From: Bacillota bacterium
GTDB taxonomy: Bacteria; Bacillota; Clostridia; Peptostreptococcales; Anaerovoracaceae
Direction of reading: 5' to 3'
NCBI GenBank assembly: GCA_017416795.1
Contig: JAFQBD010000066.1
Coordinates: 1-64,000, forward strand
DNA length: 64,000 bases
Of this stretch, positions 33,122 to 42,210 are shown one piece after another. Each line of letters opens with the position of its first letter. The first letter of the stretch is position 1. A model generated the notes under the pieces. It was not told where the DNA came from. It was given only the letters and a program-made list of their open reading frames with translations, and did no database searches. The position numbers were made by a program, and so were the translations under genes.

Positions 33122-33154
33122 AAGGCACTTTGGAAAACCAACAAAGTGCCTTTT
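33122..33154 (+). terminator. Hairpin between ord and ortA
   Basis: AAGGCACTTTG and CAAAGTGCCTT form an 11-bp stem with a 9-base loop followed by TTTTG. Possible partial terminator or RNA-processing/stability element that sets ord apart from the rest of the operon. Confidence 0.65.
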
Positions 33155-33177
33155 GCACCAAGAAAGGAATATTTAAA

Positions 33178-33477
33178 ATGGCTAAAAAAGGCGACTGGGT
33201 GAGAATCCATAAAATCATCTTAAAGCCGGAAGAAAGAACTGGTAAGCTTCCTGAAGATACACAGGCTGTACCTCTCGAAATGTGGACTAAGGGCTACCTT
33301 CTGGCAGATGCTGAAATCGGTGACGAAGTAGAAATCGAATCAGTAAACGGAAGACACGAAACAGGAACTCTTATCGAACTGGAACCTTACTACACTCATG
33401 ACTATGGTGTATGCGTTCCTGAACTGCTGGCAATCGACAAGCAGGTTAGAGAAATCTTATTTGGAGGTGACAAATAA
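33178..33477 (+). CDS. ortA: 2-amino-4-ketopentanoate thiolase, alpha subunit
   Basis: A 99-residue subunit that, with OrtB, cleaves 2-amino-4-oxopentanoate with CoA to alanine and acetyl-CoA. It reads MAKKGDWVRIHKIILKPEERTGKLPEDT, characteristic of OrtA. The start 33178 follows AGAAAGGAA; the in-frame extension to 33130 would lie inside the upstream hairpin. Its stop codon overlaps the ortB start (TAATG), so the two subunits are translated in step. Confidence 0.95.
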   Translation: MAKKGDWVRIHKIILKPEERTGKLPEDTQAVPLEMWTKGYLLADAEIGDEVEIESVNGRHETGTLIELEPYYTHDYGVCVPELLAIDKQVREILFGGDK

Positions 33478-34892
33478 TGGCTAAATTACCTCAGGATTAT
33501 GATTCCGTAATGGCAAGAAAAAATGAAGTTATGAATAAGGCTCTGTCAATCGATTACTCAGTATTCGAATCAGGCGGCATGGCTTTTGACTATGAAAGAA
33601 TGATGAGAGAAACAGGATACAGCCTGGAAGAAATGCAGGAAATCCAGTACAGCGTAGGCGTTGGTAACACTCCTATCATCGAACTGAGAAACCTGACTGC
33701 TCTGGCTAGAGCTTGTGCTCCTGAAGGAAAGGGCGCAAGAATCTTCATCAAGGACGAAGCTTGCAACCCATCAGGAAGCTTTAAGGCAAGAAGAGCTGCT
33801 AACGCTGTATACCATGCTAAGAGACTGGGATACAAGGGCGTTATCGCTGCTACTTCCGGTAACTACGGTGCTGCAGTAGCATCACAGGCTGCTATCGCAG
33901 GTCTGGAATGCATCATCGTTCAGGAATGCTACGACTCAAAGGGCGTAGGACAGCCTGAAATCGTTGAAAAGGCAAGAAAGTGCGAAGCTCTCGGAGCAGA
34001 AGTAGTGCAGTTGACAGTTGGACCTGAACTTTTCTACAAGTTCATCCTGCTGCTTGAAGAAACAGGCTACTTCAACGCATCACTTTATACACCATTCGGT
34101 ATCGCAGGCGTTGAAACTCTGGGCTATGAAGTATCAATGCAGTTCAGAGAAAAGTATGGTAAGGACCCTGACGTTATCGTATGTACAAATGCAGGCGGCG
34201 GTAACCTGACAGGTACTGCAAGAGGTCTGCAGAAGGCAGGCGCTGCAACTCAGGTTGTTGGAGCATCAATCGACCTGACTGGTCTGCACATGGCATCAGA
34301 TGATGCGTTCAACAAGAAGTCATGTACAACAGGACATACAGGATTCGGCGTACCTTACGCTGTAGACCCTGACCACTCAGACGTTCCTAGATCAGCTGCA
34401 AGACCACTGAGATACATGGATAGATATGTTACTATCACTCAGGGTGAACTGTTCTACATCACAGAATGTCTGGCAACTCTGGAAGGTCTCGAAAAGGGCC
34501 CTGCAGGAAACACTTCACTGACTGCTGCTTTCGCACTGGCTCAGGAACTGGATCAGGATCAGATGATCGTTGTTCAGGAAACTGAATACACAGGCGCTGG
34601 TAAGCATCTGCAGCCACAGCTGTCATTCGCTAGACAGAACGGCATCGACGTTAGATTCGGCGATCCGGCTGAAGAAGTACCTGGAAAGAGCGTTATCATC
34701 CCTTCACATCCATCACTGATCAAGGCTAAGGATATGGATCTTGACAGACAGAAGAGATCACTGATCAGAGGAAACCTGAGAAAGTACGGAACTGAACTTT
34801 CAGAAGCAGATTACGAATACCTCTGTGAAGAAACTAAGAAGGATATGGAATGGGTTAAGGCTACAGTTGAAGAACTGAAGGCAGCTCTGTAA
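33477..34892 (+). CDS. ortB: 2-amino-4-ketopentanoate thiolase, beta subunit
   Basis: A 471-residue fold-type II PLP enzyme related to threonine synthase. The PLP lysine is in NPSGSFKARRAANAV and the phosphate-binding glycine loop in TNAGGGNLTGTARG. With OrtA it carries out the thiolytic cleavage that yields D-alanine and acetyl-CoA, giving energy through acetyl phosphate. Same narrow codon use as ord. Confidence 0.95.
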   Translation: MAKLPQDYDSVMARKNEVMNKALSIDYSVFESGGMAFDYERMMRETGYSLEEMQEIQYSVGVGNTPIIELRNLTALARACAPEGKGARIFIKDEACNPSGSFKARRAANAVYHAKRLGYKGVIAATSGNYGAAVASQAAIAGLECIIVQECYDSKGVGQPEIVEKARKCEALGAEVVQLTVGPELFYKFILLLEETGYFNASLYTPFGIAGVETLGYEVSMQFREKYGKDPDVIVCTNAGGGNLTGTARGLQKAGAATQVVGASIDLTGLHMASDDAFNKKSCTTGHTGFGVPYAVDPDHSDVPRSAARPLRYMDRYVTITQGELFYITECLATLEGLEKGPAGNTSLTAAFALAQELDQDQMIVVQETEYTGAGKHLQPQLSFARQNGIDVRFGDPAEEVPGKSVIIPSHPSLIKAKDMDLDRQKRSLIRGNLRKYGTELSEADYEYLCEETKKDMEWVKATVEELKAAL

Positions 34893-34916
34893 AAAATATT
34901 AAAGGAGAATTCAAAA

Positions 34917-35279
34917 ATGAGAAGAGACAACGATTTTGAACAGCGCAGACAGCATATCGCTCATCTGACTGATCAGGAACTCTACGATAGATTCTGGGAA
35001 TTAACAGCTCAGGTTGTTGACCCGCTTCTTGAACTGGGTAGAAAGAACACTACTCCTTCCGTAGAAAGAGCAGTTCTTCTGAGAATGGGAGTATCATCCC
35101 TGGACACTCAGAAGATCGTAGAAGGCTGCATGGACAGAGGTCTTATGGGACACGGTGCAGGCCATGTAGTTTACAAGGTATCACAGGATAAGGGCATTTC
35201 CCTGCGTGAAGCAAGCATCAAGCTGGCTGAAGGCGAATACTGGGATGATGCAGTAGCTTTGTTCAAGGGAGGTAAGTAA
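34917..35279 (+). CDS. oraS: D-ornithine 4,5-aminomutase, small subunit
   Basis: A 120-residue subunit of the adenosylcobalamin- and PLP-dependent aminomutase that moves the terminal amino group of D-ornithine to C4. MRRDNDFEQRRQHIAHLTDQELYDRFWEL and VDPLLELGRKNTTPSVERAVLLRMG are OraS-typical. AAGGAGAATTC precedes the ATG; the stop lies two bases before oraE. Confidence 0.95.
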   Translation: MRRDNDFEQRRQHIAHLTDQELYDRFWELTAQVVDPLLELGRKNTTPSVERAVLLRMGVSSLDTQKIVEGCMDRGLMGHGAGHVVYKVSQDKGISLREASIKLAEGEYWDDAVALFKGGK

Positions 35280-35281
35280 AG

Positions 35282-37498
35282 ATGGCAGATTACAAGCTGG
35301 AACCAAACGAAAAATTAGACGTTCGTGAAATACTTAAGGACCTGGACAAATATGAGCCAAGAAGAAGAGGATGGGCTTGGAGAAAGCCTGCTCCCGGCCT
35401 CAAGATGGGACCTTTTGAATACAAAGATTGTTCAGAACCTCTGAAGAACAGCGTAGGACTTCCTCCTGCTAAGTACTTCGGCGGAATCGACCCTCAGCCA
35501 ATGCCTGTTATCACTACTGAAATCGCTTCAGGAAGATTCGAAGACGATATCAGAAGAATGAGAATGGCTGCATGGCATGGTGCTGACCATCTGATGGTAA
35601 TCAGACATATGGGTCAGTCACATATCGACGGTCTGATGGAAGGTACTCCACAGGGTATCGGTGGTGTTCCTATCACTAGAAAACAGGTTAGAGCACAGAG
35701 AAAGGCTATCGACATCATCGAAGATGAAGTTGGCCGTCCAATCAACTACCATTCATACGTTTCAGGCGTAGCAGGTCCTGACGTAGCTGTAATGTTCGCA
35801 GAAGAAGGTATCAACGGTGCTCACCAGGACCCTCAGTACAACGTACTTTACAGAGACATCAACTGCGTTAGATCATTCGTAGACGCTTGCGAATCCAAGA
35901 AGATCCTGGCATGGGCAGACATCCTCCAGATCGACGGAGCTCACAACGCTAACGCTACAGCAAGAGAAGCTTGGAAGGTAATGCCTGAACTGATCGTTCA
36001 GCACGCTATCAACTCACTGTTCTCAGAAAAGGTTGGTATCAAGCCTGAAAACATCTCACTGTCAACAGTTCCTCCAACAGCTACACCTGCACCTGCAGTT
36101 TATATGGACCTGCCATATGCAGTAGCACTGAGAGACATCTGCGACAGATATAAGATGAGAGCTCAGCAGAACACTAAGTACATCTGCTCATCAGCTAGAG
36201 AAGCTACAGTAACTCACGTTCTGAACATGCTGATCTCCAAGCTGACAAGAGCAGACATCCAGTCAACAATCACTCCTGACGAAGGAAGAAACGTTCCTTG
36301 GCACATCTACAACATCGAAGCTACAGACAATGCTAAGCAGACACTGATCGGTCTCGATGGTCTGATGGATATGGTTGAACTGAAGATGGATGGCCCTCTG
36401 GGTGAAAAGGCTAGAGAAATCAAGGAAAAGGCTCTCCTGTTCATGGAAGAAATCGTTGAAGTTGGCGGATACTTCCAGGCTGTACAGGAAGGATTCTTTG
36501 TTGACTCAGCTGAATATCCTGAAAGAAACGGCGATGGTATCGCTAGAAAGATCGAAGGCGGCGTAGGCTATGGATACATCTTCGAAAGAGAAGAAGACTA
36601 CATGGCTCCTGTAACAGCTCACTTCGGATACAATAACGTAGAACAGTACGGCGGCGACCCTGAAAATCCATCAGCTCTCATCGGCGGATGTACTTTCGAA
36701 GACAGAAGCAAGATCGTTTACATCGACGAACTTGAAGAAGAAGATACAGTGGCAACAAGACTTGAAAAGGTTGCTAAGTACCACGACGGCGAAGCACTGA
36801 TCCCAGAAGTAGAATGGTGCGGAGACGGAACGATCATGCTGACTATGTGCATGCCTACTCACGTTCGTGCTGCAGAAGCTGCTGCTCTCGAACTGGGCAA
36901 GAAGCTGGGTCTGGTAGATCCTGAAGTAATTTCCAAGGAAGTTCTCCAGGAAGCTGAAGGTACTAGAATCGAAATGAAGGGTAAGGTAGACTTCGATATC
37001 GATCCTAATACTCTGGTTATTCCACCTGAACCACATCACCTCGATGATGACACTCTCTTCAAGGAATTCGCAGAACATCCAATGCAGGTTGTATGCGGAA
37101 CAGTTGGAGAAGACGAACACTCAGTAGGTCTGAGAGAAATCATCAACATCAAGCACGGTGGTATCGAAAAATGGGGTATCAAGGTAGAATACCTCGGAAC
37201 TTCCGTTCCTGTAGAAAAGCTGGTTGACGCTGCAGTAGAACTGAATGCTGACGCTATCCTGGCATCAACAATCATCTCTCACGACAACGTTCACTACAAG
37301 AACATGAAGAGAATCAACGATCTGGCTATCGAAAAGGGTATCAGAGACAAGGTTATCATCGCTGCAGGCGGTACTCAGGTAGTTCCTGAAGAAGCTAGAA
37401 ACACAGGTATCGATGAAGGTTTCGGAAGAGACTCCCACGGTATCGATGTTGCTACTTTCCTGGCTGAAGAGGCTATGAGAAGAAGAGGCGAACTGTAA
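35282..37498 (+). CDS. oraE: D-ornithine 4,5-aminomutase, large subunit
   Basis: A 738-residue catalytic subunit: N-terminal TIM barrel (GGIDPQPMPVITTEIASGRFED, HMGQSHIDG) and a C-terminal Rossmann B12 domain. The cobalt-binding DxHxxG motif is DEHSVG (His about 613), and a lysine 11 residues later (INIKHGG, about 624) fits the PLP lysine position known from Clostridium sticklandii OraE (His618/Lys629, from memory). Makes 2,4-diaminopentanoate. Ornithine racemase, which supplies D-ornithine, is not in this window. Followed by a GC-rich terminator. Confidence 0.95.
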   Translation: MADYKLEPNEKLDVREILKDLDKYEPRRRGWAWRKPAPGLKMGPFEYKDCSEPLKNSVGLPPAKYFGGIDPQPMPVITTEIASGRFEDDIRRMRMAAWHGADHLMVIRHMGQSHIDGLMEGTPQGIGGVPITRKQVRAQRKAIDIIEDEVGRPINYHSYVSGVAGPDVAVMFAEEGINGAHQDPQYNVLYRDINCVRSFVDACESKKILAWADILQIDGAHNANATAREAWKVMPELIVQHAINSLFSEKVGIKPENISLSTVPPTATPAPAVYMDLPYAVALRDICDRYKMRAQQNTKYICSSAREATVTHVLNMLISKLTRADIQSTITPDEGRNVPWHIYNIEATDNAKQTLIGLDGLMDMVELKMDGPLGEKAREIKEKALLFMEEIVEVGGYFQAVQEGFFVDSAEYPERNGDGIARKIEGGVGYGYIFEREEDYMAPVTAHFGYNNVEQYGGDPENPSALIGGCTFEDRSKIVYIDELEEEDTVATRLEKVAKYHDGEALIPEVEWCGDGTIMLTMCMPTHVRAAEAAALELGKKLGLVDPEVISKEVLQEAEGTRIEMKGKVDFDIDPNTLVIPPEPHHLDDDTLFKEFAEHPMQVVCGTVGEDEHSVGLREIINIKHGGIEKWGIKVEYLGTSVPVEKLVDAAVELNADAILASTIISHDNVHYKNMKRINDLAIEKGIRDKVIIAAGGTQVVPEEARNTGIDEGFGRDSHGIDVATFLAEEAMRRRGEL

Positions 37499-37530
37499 GC
37501 CGAATAAGCTTATATAAGCGACAAATTATC

Positions 37531-37557
37531 GGGCGGGCGTATGCCCGCCCTGTTTTT
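37531..37557 (+). terminator. GC-rich hairpin after oraE
   Basis: GGGCGGGC, loop GTAT, GCCCGCCC then TGTTTTT. The ribosome site of the next gene follows at once, so this probably lowers rather than abolishes downstream expression. Confidence 0.8.
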
Positions 37558-37570
37558 AAAGGAGAATACT

Positions 37571-39346
37571 ATGGGACAGACTGTAAAAGTTGACGTGCTG
37601 GTTGCGGAGATCGGCTCCACAACAACAGTAGTGAATGCATTCAAAGATATAGATACAGACAACCCGGTTTTCTGGGCACAAGGTCAGGCACCTACATCAG
37701 TTCTGGAAGGCGACGTTAGGATAGGCCTTCAGGGTGCGATAGACGACCTTTGCAAAAAGATGGATATAGAAAAACTGGAATATGATGAGATGCTGGCAAC
37801 TTCATCTGCTGCAGGCGGACTGAAGATGACGGTTCATGGACTTGTATATGACATGACAGCAAGAGCGGCTAAAGAAGCAGCTCTCGGAGCAGGCGGCATT
37901 ATCCACTATGTTACTGCGGGCAGAATGAGAAGAACAGATATAGCGAAGATCAAGGAGATCAATCCTAATCTGATCCTCATCGCAGGCGGCGTAGATTACG
38001 GTGAAAGAGACACTGCCCTCGATAATGCTGAAATGATAAGAAATATGGGACTTAAAACTCCTGTAATATATGCCGGAAATATCGAAAATCAGGAAGAAAT
38101 GAAGCTGATATTCGATGAAGAAAGCGGCCAGAAGTTATATAACGTAGACAACGTTTATCCTAAGATCGACGATCTCAACGTTGAACCTTGTCGTAAAGTG
38201 ATACAGGATGCCTTCGAAGATCACATCATCCATGCTCCTGGAATGGAACATGTGAGAGACATGGTAAACGGACCTATCATCCCGACACCGGGAGCAGTAA
38301 TGGAATGTACTAAGCTGCTCTACGATTGCCTGGGAGATCTTATCGTACTGGACGTTGGCGGCGCTACAACAGACCTTCACTCAGTAGCGACTGAGTCCGA
38401 TCAGGTGGCGAGGATCATGATCGCGCCTGAACCTAAGGCCAAGAGAACTGTAGAAGGCGACCTGGGCGTTTATGTCAACCGGATGAAAGTCATCGAATCC
38501 ATCGGTGAAGATAAGTTCCAGAAGAAATGCGAGAAAATCGGTATCGACCCTGAGAAAACTCTCGAAAGCTACGTTGCCATCCCTAAGACTGAAGATGAGT
38601 TCAAGCTGGTAGAGATGCTGACGGAAGAAGCTGTCATGAAGGCAGTAGAAAGACATGCGGGTCAGATTCGTTACGTCTACGGCCCATCCGGAAGAACAAC
38701 TTTGGCAGAAGGTAAAGACCTGACTCAGGTAAAATATATCGTAGGAACAGGCGGAGCCCTCACAAGACTTCCGCACAGAGTTGACATCATGGAACGCATC
38801 GCTGAATATGATGAAACAGGGATGAGACTTTTCCCTACATCACATGCGAAAGTACTCGTAGATAACGATTACATCATGGCGTCTCTGGGAGTGCTCAGTG
38901 TCAAGCATAGAGAGGGCGCTATCAAGCTCCTCGAAAAGAGTCTTGATTTCAAATTCCCTGAAAAGAAAATAAGCCTGGAAGCCCAGCTTGCATCAGGTGC
39001 AAAGGGCGCAGCGTCCGAAGTGCCTGCGGCACTCAAGGGTGTAGTTGATGAGCTCGCTGAAAAGGATGCCAAGGGGGAGGAACTGATCAAGCACATCGAA
39101 GAATGTGAAGCTCAGGGATATGATATGTCTTCTTACAGAGAAGATCTTGGCCTGCCTCCGGCAGAAAAAGCTCCGGGAGAAGGTCTGGTGGAGAAAGAGT
39201 CGGGACTGACGACTTCTGTGCAGCAGGCTGACAATCCGCATATCATGCGTACTTGCGGAGAAGTAGACGGACGCATGCCTGACTGCGACCATAATTGTAA
39301 GCTCTGTTACAGGAAACATTGCAAGTACAGGAATGTGAATTACTAG
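37571..39346 (+). CDS. MutL/GlmL-like reactivating protein for the B12 aminomutase
   Basis: A 591-residue ASKHA-fold ATPase: EIGSTTTVVNAF at the N-terminus, LILIAGGVDYGERDTALDNAE, and LDVGGATTDLHSV. It belongs to the family of glutamate mutase accessory protein MutL/GlmL, which removes damaged cobalamin. Placed directly after oraE it is expected to reactivate OraSE. The start at 37571 follows AAAGGAGA; extension to 37541 runs through the terminator. It is over 100 residues longer than GlmL as I recall it, and ends in a cysteine-rich tail (C-x9-C-x3-C-x2-C-x4-C within the last 30 residues) that could bind a metal or Fe-S cluster. Confidence 0.88.
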   Translation: MGQTVKVDVLVAEIGSTTTVVNAFKDIDTDNPVFWAQGQAPTSVLEGDVRIGLQGAIDDLCKKMDIEKLEYDEMLATSSAAGGLKMTVHGLVYDMTARAAKEAALGAGGIIHYVTAGRMRRTDIAKIKEINPNLILIAGGVDYGERDTALDNAEMIRNMGLKTPVIYAGNIENQEEMKLIFDEESGQKLYNVDNVYPKIDDLNVEPCRKVIQDAFEDHIIHAPGMEHVRDMVNGPIIPTPGAVMECTKLLYDCLGDLIVLDVGGATTDLHSVATESDQVARIMIAPEPKAKRTVEGDLGVYVNRMKVIESIGEDKFQKKCEKIGIDPEKTLESYVAIPKTEDEFKLVEMLTEEAVMKAVERHAGQIRYVYGPSGRTTLAEGKDLTQVKYIVGTGGALTRLPHRVDIMERIAEYDETGMRLFPTSHAKVLVDNDYIMASLGVLSVKHREGAIKLLEKSLDFKFPEKKISLEAQLASGAKGAASEVPAALKGVVDELAEKDAKGEELIKHIEECEAQGYDMSSYREDLGLPPAEKAPGEGLVEKESGLTTSVQQADNPHIMRTCGEVDGRMPDCDHNCKLCYRKHCKYRNVNY

Positions 39347-39371
39347 GAACCGAGCTAAAAGGGGAACATAA

Positions 39372-40343
39372 ATGGATATAATATTACAATTGATATTGCT
39401 GGCAGTAGGCTTCGTGATGCTTATCAAGGGTGCTGACTGGTTCGTAGACGGAGCATCGGGGATAGCATCAAAGCTGGGGATCCCGCAGCTTGTCATAGGC
39501 CTCACCATCGTTGCTATGGGAACCAGCGCACCTGAAGCGGCGGTTAGCATATCTGCAGCCTTCAAGGGAAGCGCAGACATAACTATCGGCAACATCGTAG
39601 GCAGCAACATAATAAACATACTCATAATACTTGGCCTTTCTGCAGTTATCACACCGCTGAAAGTCGCCAAATCTACTATAAGATATGAGATCCCTTTTAT
39701 GATAGCCATTACGGCACTTCTAACGGTACTCGGTATGAGCGGCACGATAACGTTCATGAATGGCATCGTCTTATGGGCGGTTTTCATTATCTATTTCATC
39801 TACTTAGTTGTGCTGACCAGAAAACAGCAGAATTCTATAGAAGAAGGTGTAAGTTCAGTTTCGACGGGAAACGAACCTGGCGATAAGCAGGTAAAAGAGC
39901 TGTCGATCCCTAAAGCACTCATTCTGGTAGTGATCGGCATCGTGCTTATAGTTGCGGGAAGCAATATCGCAGTAGAGGCGGCAAGTGAACTTGCCAGAAC
40001 ATTCGGACTCAGCGAAAGATTCATAGGACTTACTATAGTAGCTCTCGGAACTTCGCTTCCTGAACTGGTGACATCGGTGATGGCGGCAAGGAAGGGGAAT
40101 GCAGATATCGCCATCGGCAATATAGTAGGCAGCAATATTTTCAATATATTGTTCGTAGTCGGCACATCGGCATTGATCATACCTATACCTTTCGCTCAGG
40201 CTTTCGTAACGGACTTCGCAGTGGCGGCAGGAGCGGCGATACTGCTTCTGATATGCTGCCTCCGCAAGCAAAGGCTCAGCCGACTTTCAGGCGCGCTGAT
40301 GCTGATCTGCTATGCTGCATATTTCGCGTTCGTATTGATGTAA
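39372..40343 (+). CDS. CaCA-family cation exchanger (second copy), in the ornithine operon
   Basis: A 323-residue exchanger with both alpha-repeat motifs, GTSAPEA and GTSLPEL, each followed by GNIVGSN segments, and about ten membrane helices. It starts 25 bases after the reactivase gene and before the operon terminator, so it is co-transcribed. It is a clear paralogue of the protein at 15694. CaCA proteins exchange Ca2+ (or K+) for Na+ or H+; why one is tied to ornithine fermentation is open. An ornithine/alanine exchange role cannot be excluded but has no support in the motif set. Confidence 0.9.
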   Translation: MDIILQLILLAVGFVMLIKGADWFVDGASGIASKLGIPQLVIGLTIVAMGTSAPEAAVSISAAFKGSADITIGNIVGSNIINILIILGLSAVITPLKVAKSTIRYEIPFMIAITALLTVLGMSGTITFMNGIVLWAVFIIYFIYLVVLTRKQQNSIEEGVSSVSTGNEPGDKQVKELSIPKALILVVIGIVLIVAGSNIAVEAASELARTFGLSERFIGLTIVALGTSLPELVTSVMAARKGNADIAIGNIVGSNIFNILFVVGTSALIIPIPFAQAFVTDFAVAAGAAILLLICCLRKQRLSRLSGALMLICYAAYFAFVLM

Positions 40344-40381
40344 TAAGAAAATTATTGTAAAGATCAAAATGTTTACATACG

Positions 40382-40420
40382 AAAAAAGACTTCGTCCCAA
40401 TTATCGAAGTCTTTTTTCTT
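40382..40420 (+). terminator. Terminator of the ornithine operon
   Basis: AAAAAAGACTTCG and CGAAGTCTTTTTT form a 13-bp stem with a 10-base loop; strong in both directions. Confidence 0.9.
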
Positions 40421-40461
40421 TGGTTCAATCATTATAATCATTATTTTATAGAAGGAGGTGT

Positions 40462-40533
40462 ATGTTTTTCCTACAGCCTCATAATAGCAGTGTAATATGC
40501 AGATTTGGGGGCATTTATGTGAAGACTTGCTGA
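40462..40533 (+). other. Possible 23-residue ORF in an intergenic stretch
   Basis: Between the ornithine operon terminator and bioY, an ATG lies two bases after GAAGGAGGTG and opens 23 codons (MFFLQPHNSSVICRFGGIYV plus three). The ribosome site is strong but very close. No similarity recognised; the rest of 40421-40562 shows nothing else. Confidence 0.2.
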
Positions 40534-40562
40534 AGAATACATGTCAGCACATAGATAAAGCT

Positions 40563-41132
40563 TTACCGAAGCAAAGGACGGAGCCTTTGTACGAGCCATG
40601 AAGCGATCAATATCTTGATGATATCACCCGGGATGAACGGGATGGCACATGCTGTCAGTGCAGCCCACAGATCCACGCCCATAAGCATCATGAACCAGCA
40701 AGTCCCCAGTAAGTAGCAGATGAGATTTCCTGCCGCCATGGCAGAGATGCAAAGGACAGTTGATCCTGCCCGCTTCGCGGGGGAAAAAGATATGCGGGAG
40801 CTGTCAAGGATCATGCCTATCAAAAAGACAGCTGCAAGATAGCCCCAGATGAATCCGCCGGTAGGTCCTGCCAGCACTCCGAAGCCGGCCTGAAAACCTG
40901 CGAAAACAGGAAGACCTGCCGCTCCCAGCAGCATATAGACAGCTACGCTCAATACACCGTATTTACTTCCCAGAAGGCCTGCCGTCAGGAATACTCCCAG
41001 TGTACCCAGGTTCACAGGGACGGGACTGAATGGCAGCGGGATCATGATATATGAGCATACAGCCATAAGTGCAGCGAAGAGACCGCAAAGCACCAGATAT
41101 GTAGTTTTGGAATCATGTCGGTCAAATGCCAT
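40563..41132 (-). CDS. bioY: Biotin transporter BioY
   Basis: A 189-residue ECF-type S component with six helices and the family motifs PFSPVPVNLGTLGVFLTAGLLGSK (broken here as PFSPVPVNLGTLG and GVFLTAG), GAAGLPVFAGF and GPTGGFIWGYLAA. It captures biotin outside the cell; a shared EcfAT module would be elsewhere. It lies 31 bases downstream of birA in the same direction, so BirA and its ligand transporter are probably co-transcribed. Confidence 0.95.
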   Translation of the reverse strand: MAFDRHDSKTTYLVLCGLFAALMAVCSYIMIPLPFSPVPVNLGTLGVFLTAGLLGSKYGVLSVAVYMLLGAAGLPVFAGFQAGFGVLAGPTGGFIWGYLAAVFLIGMILDSSRISFSPAKRAGSTVLCISAMAAGNLICYLLGTCWFMMLMGVDLWAALTACAIPFIPGDIIKILIASWLVQRLRPLLR

Positions 41133-41163
41133 ATGCGTTTTCCTTCAATAAAAATTTTTCAGG

Positions 41164-42141
41164 TCAAAGCCTGATAGATATTTCGCCTGATATGAGAGTC
41201 TCCCTGCTTCCATCGGTATACATCACTACGAGACCTCCGTCATCGTCGATATCCAATGCTCGTGCAGGTCTTGAAGGAACTTCACCGGGATCGTTTTTAT
41301 AAATACCTTTGTATACGGTGATGTCTTTGCCGATAACGAGGCTTTTTTCTTTGTACGTTTCGATGAAATGTCTGCTCTCAATGTCATCTATAAAGTCCAG
41401 TGTCTTGCATATTATATCGGCAGCAAGGGAAGAACGAGAATATTCGCCTTCGACAGCGCCGGCTATTTCAAGAAGTTCATCGGGGAAGCCTTCAACGGAA
41501 GTGTTTATCCCGATACCTATGATCATGCTTTCGATCCTGCCCGTTTCGAAGTCAGTCATACCTTCACTCAAGATGCCACAGACTTTTTTACCGGCCACAT
41601 ATATGTCGTTGACCCATTTGATGCCGGCCTTCAAGCCGCAGACAGTTTCGACAGCATCACAGACTGCAACTGCAGCCGCAGTAGTTACAAGACCTGCATA
41701 GGCAGATCCGAAATTAGGTCTGATCAATATGGATAAGTATATTCCGTCTTTCGGTGAGTGGAAACTTCTTCCCAGGCGGCCCCTGCCTCCCGTCTGGCTT
41801 CGTGCCATGACTACAGTGCCGTGGGGAGAACCTGCAAGTGCCAGCTGTTTAGCCGTAGTATTCGTAGAATCCAGAGTATCGAATATATGTATCTCTATAT
41901 CCTTGTATCGCGAGCTAAGTTCGGAACGCAGAGCTCCTTCAGTGATCGTATGAGGATCAAGCCTTAGACAGTAACCTTTATTTGTAACAGCCTCTATGGC
42001 ATGGCCTTCTTTTCTCAGAGAATTGATCGCCTTCCACACGGCCGTTCTTGAAACGTCCATGGTGGAAGAGAGCTCTTCTCCCGAGATGAATTCTCCCGGA
42101 TTTTCCATCAGTTTTAATAAAACAGAATCTTTTAATGACAT
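41164..42141 (-). CDS. birA: Bifunctional biotin-protein ligase/biotin operon repressor
   Basis: A 325-residue group II biotin ligase: N-terminal helix-turn-helix (GEELSSTMDVSRTAVWKAIN), ligase core with the biotinyl-AMP loop RSQTGGRGRLGRSFHSP and KWVNDIYVAGKKVCGIL, and a C-terminal SH3-like domain. It attaches biotin to carboxylases and, when loaded with biotinyl-AMP, represses DNA. Its promoter carries TTGTCAACC repeats that may be BirA half-sites, so control of its own operon with bioY is likely. Confidence 0.95.
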   Translation of the reverse strand: MSLKDSVLLKLMENPGEFISGEELSSTMDVSRTAVWKAINSLRKEGHAIEAVTNKGYCLRLDPHTITEGALRSELSSRYKDIEIHIFDTLDSTNTTAKQLALAGSPHGTVVMARSQTGGRGRLGRSFHSPKDGIYLSILIRPNFGSAYAGLVTTAAAVAVCDAVETVCGLKAGIKWVNDIYVAGKKVCGILSEGMTDFETGRIESMIIGIGINTSVEGFPDELLEIAGAVEGEYSRSSLAADIICKTLDFIDDIESRHFIETYKEKSLVIGKDITVYKGIYKNDPGEVPSRPARALDIDDDGGLVVMYTDGSRETLISGEISIRL

Positions 42142-42181
42142 GATTATCTCCTGTTTGAACGGTGCAACATATATTGGTAAG

Positions 42182-42210
42182 ATTGTAATCTGTCAGAAAC
42201 GGATTGTCAA
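42182..42210 (-). promoter_or_regulatory. Promoter of birA-bioY
   Basis: On the minus strand TTGACA (42205-42210) and TACAAT (42182-42187), 17-bp spacing. Confidence 0.7.
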
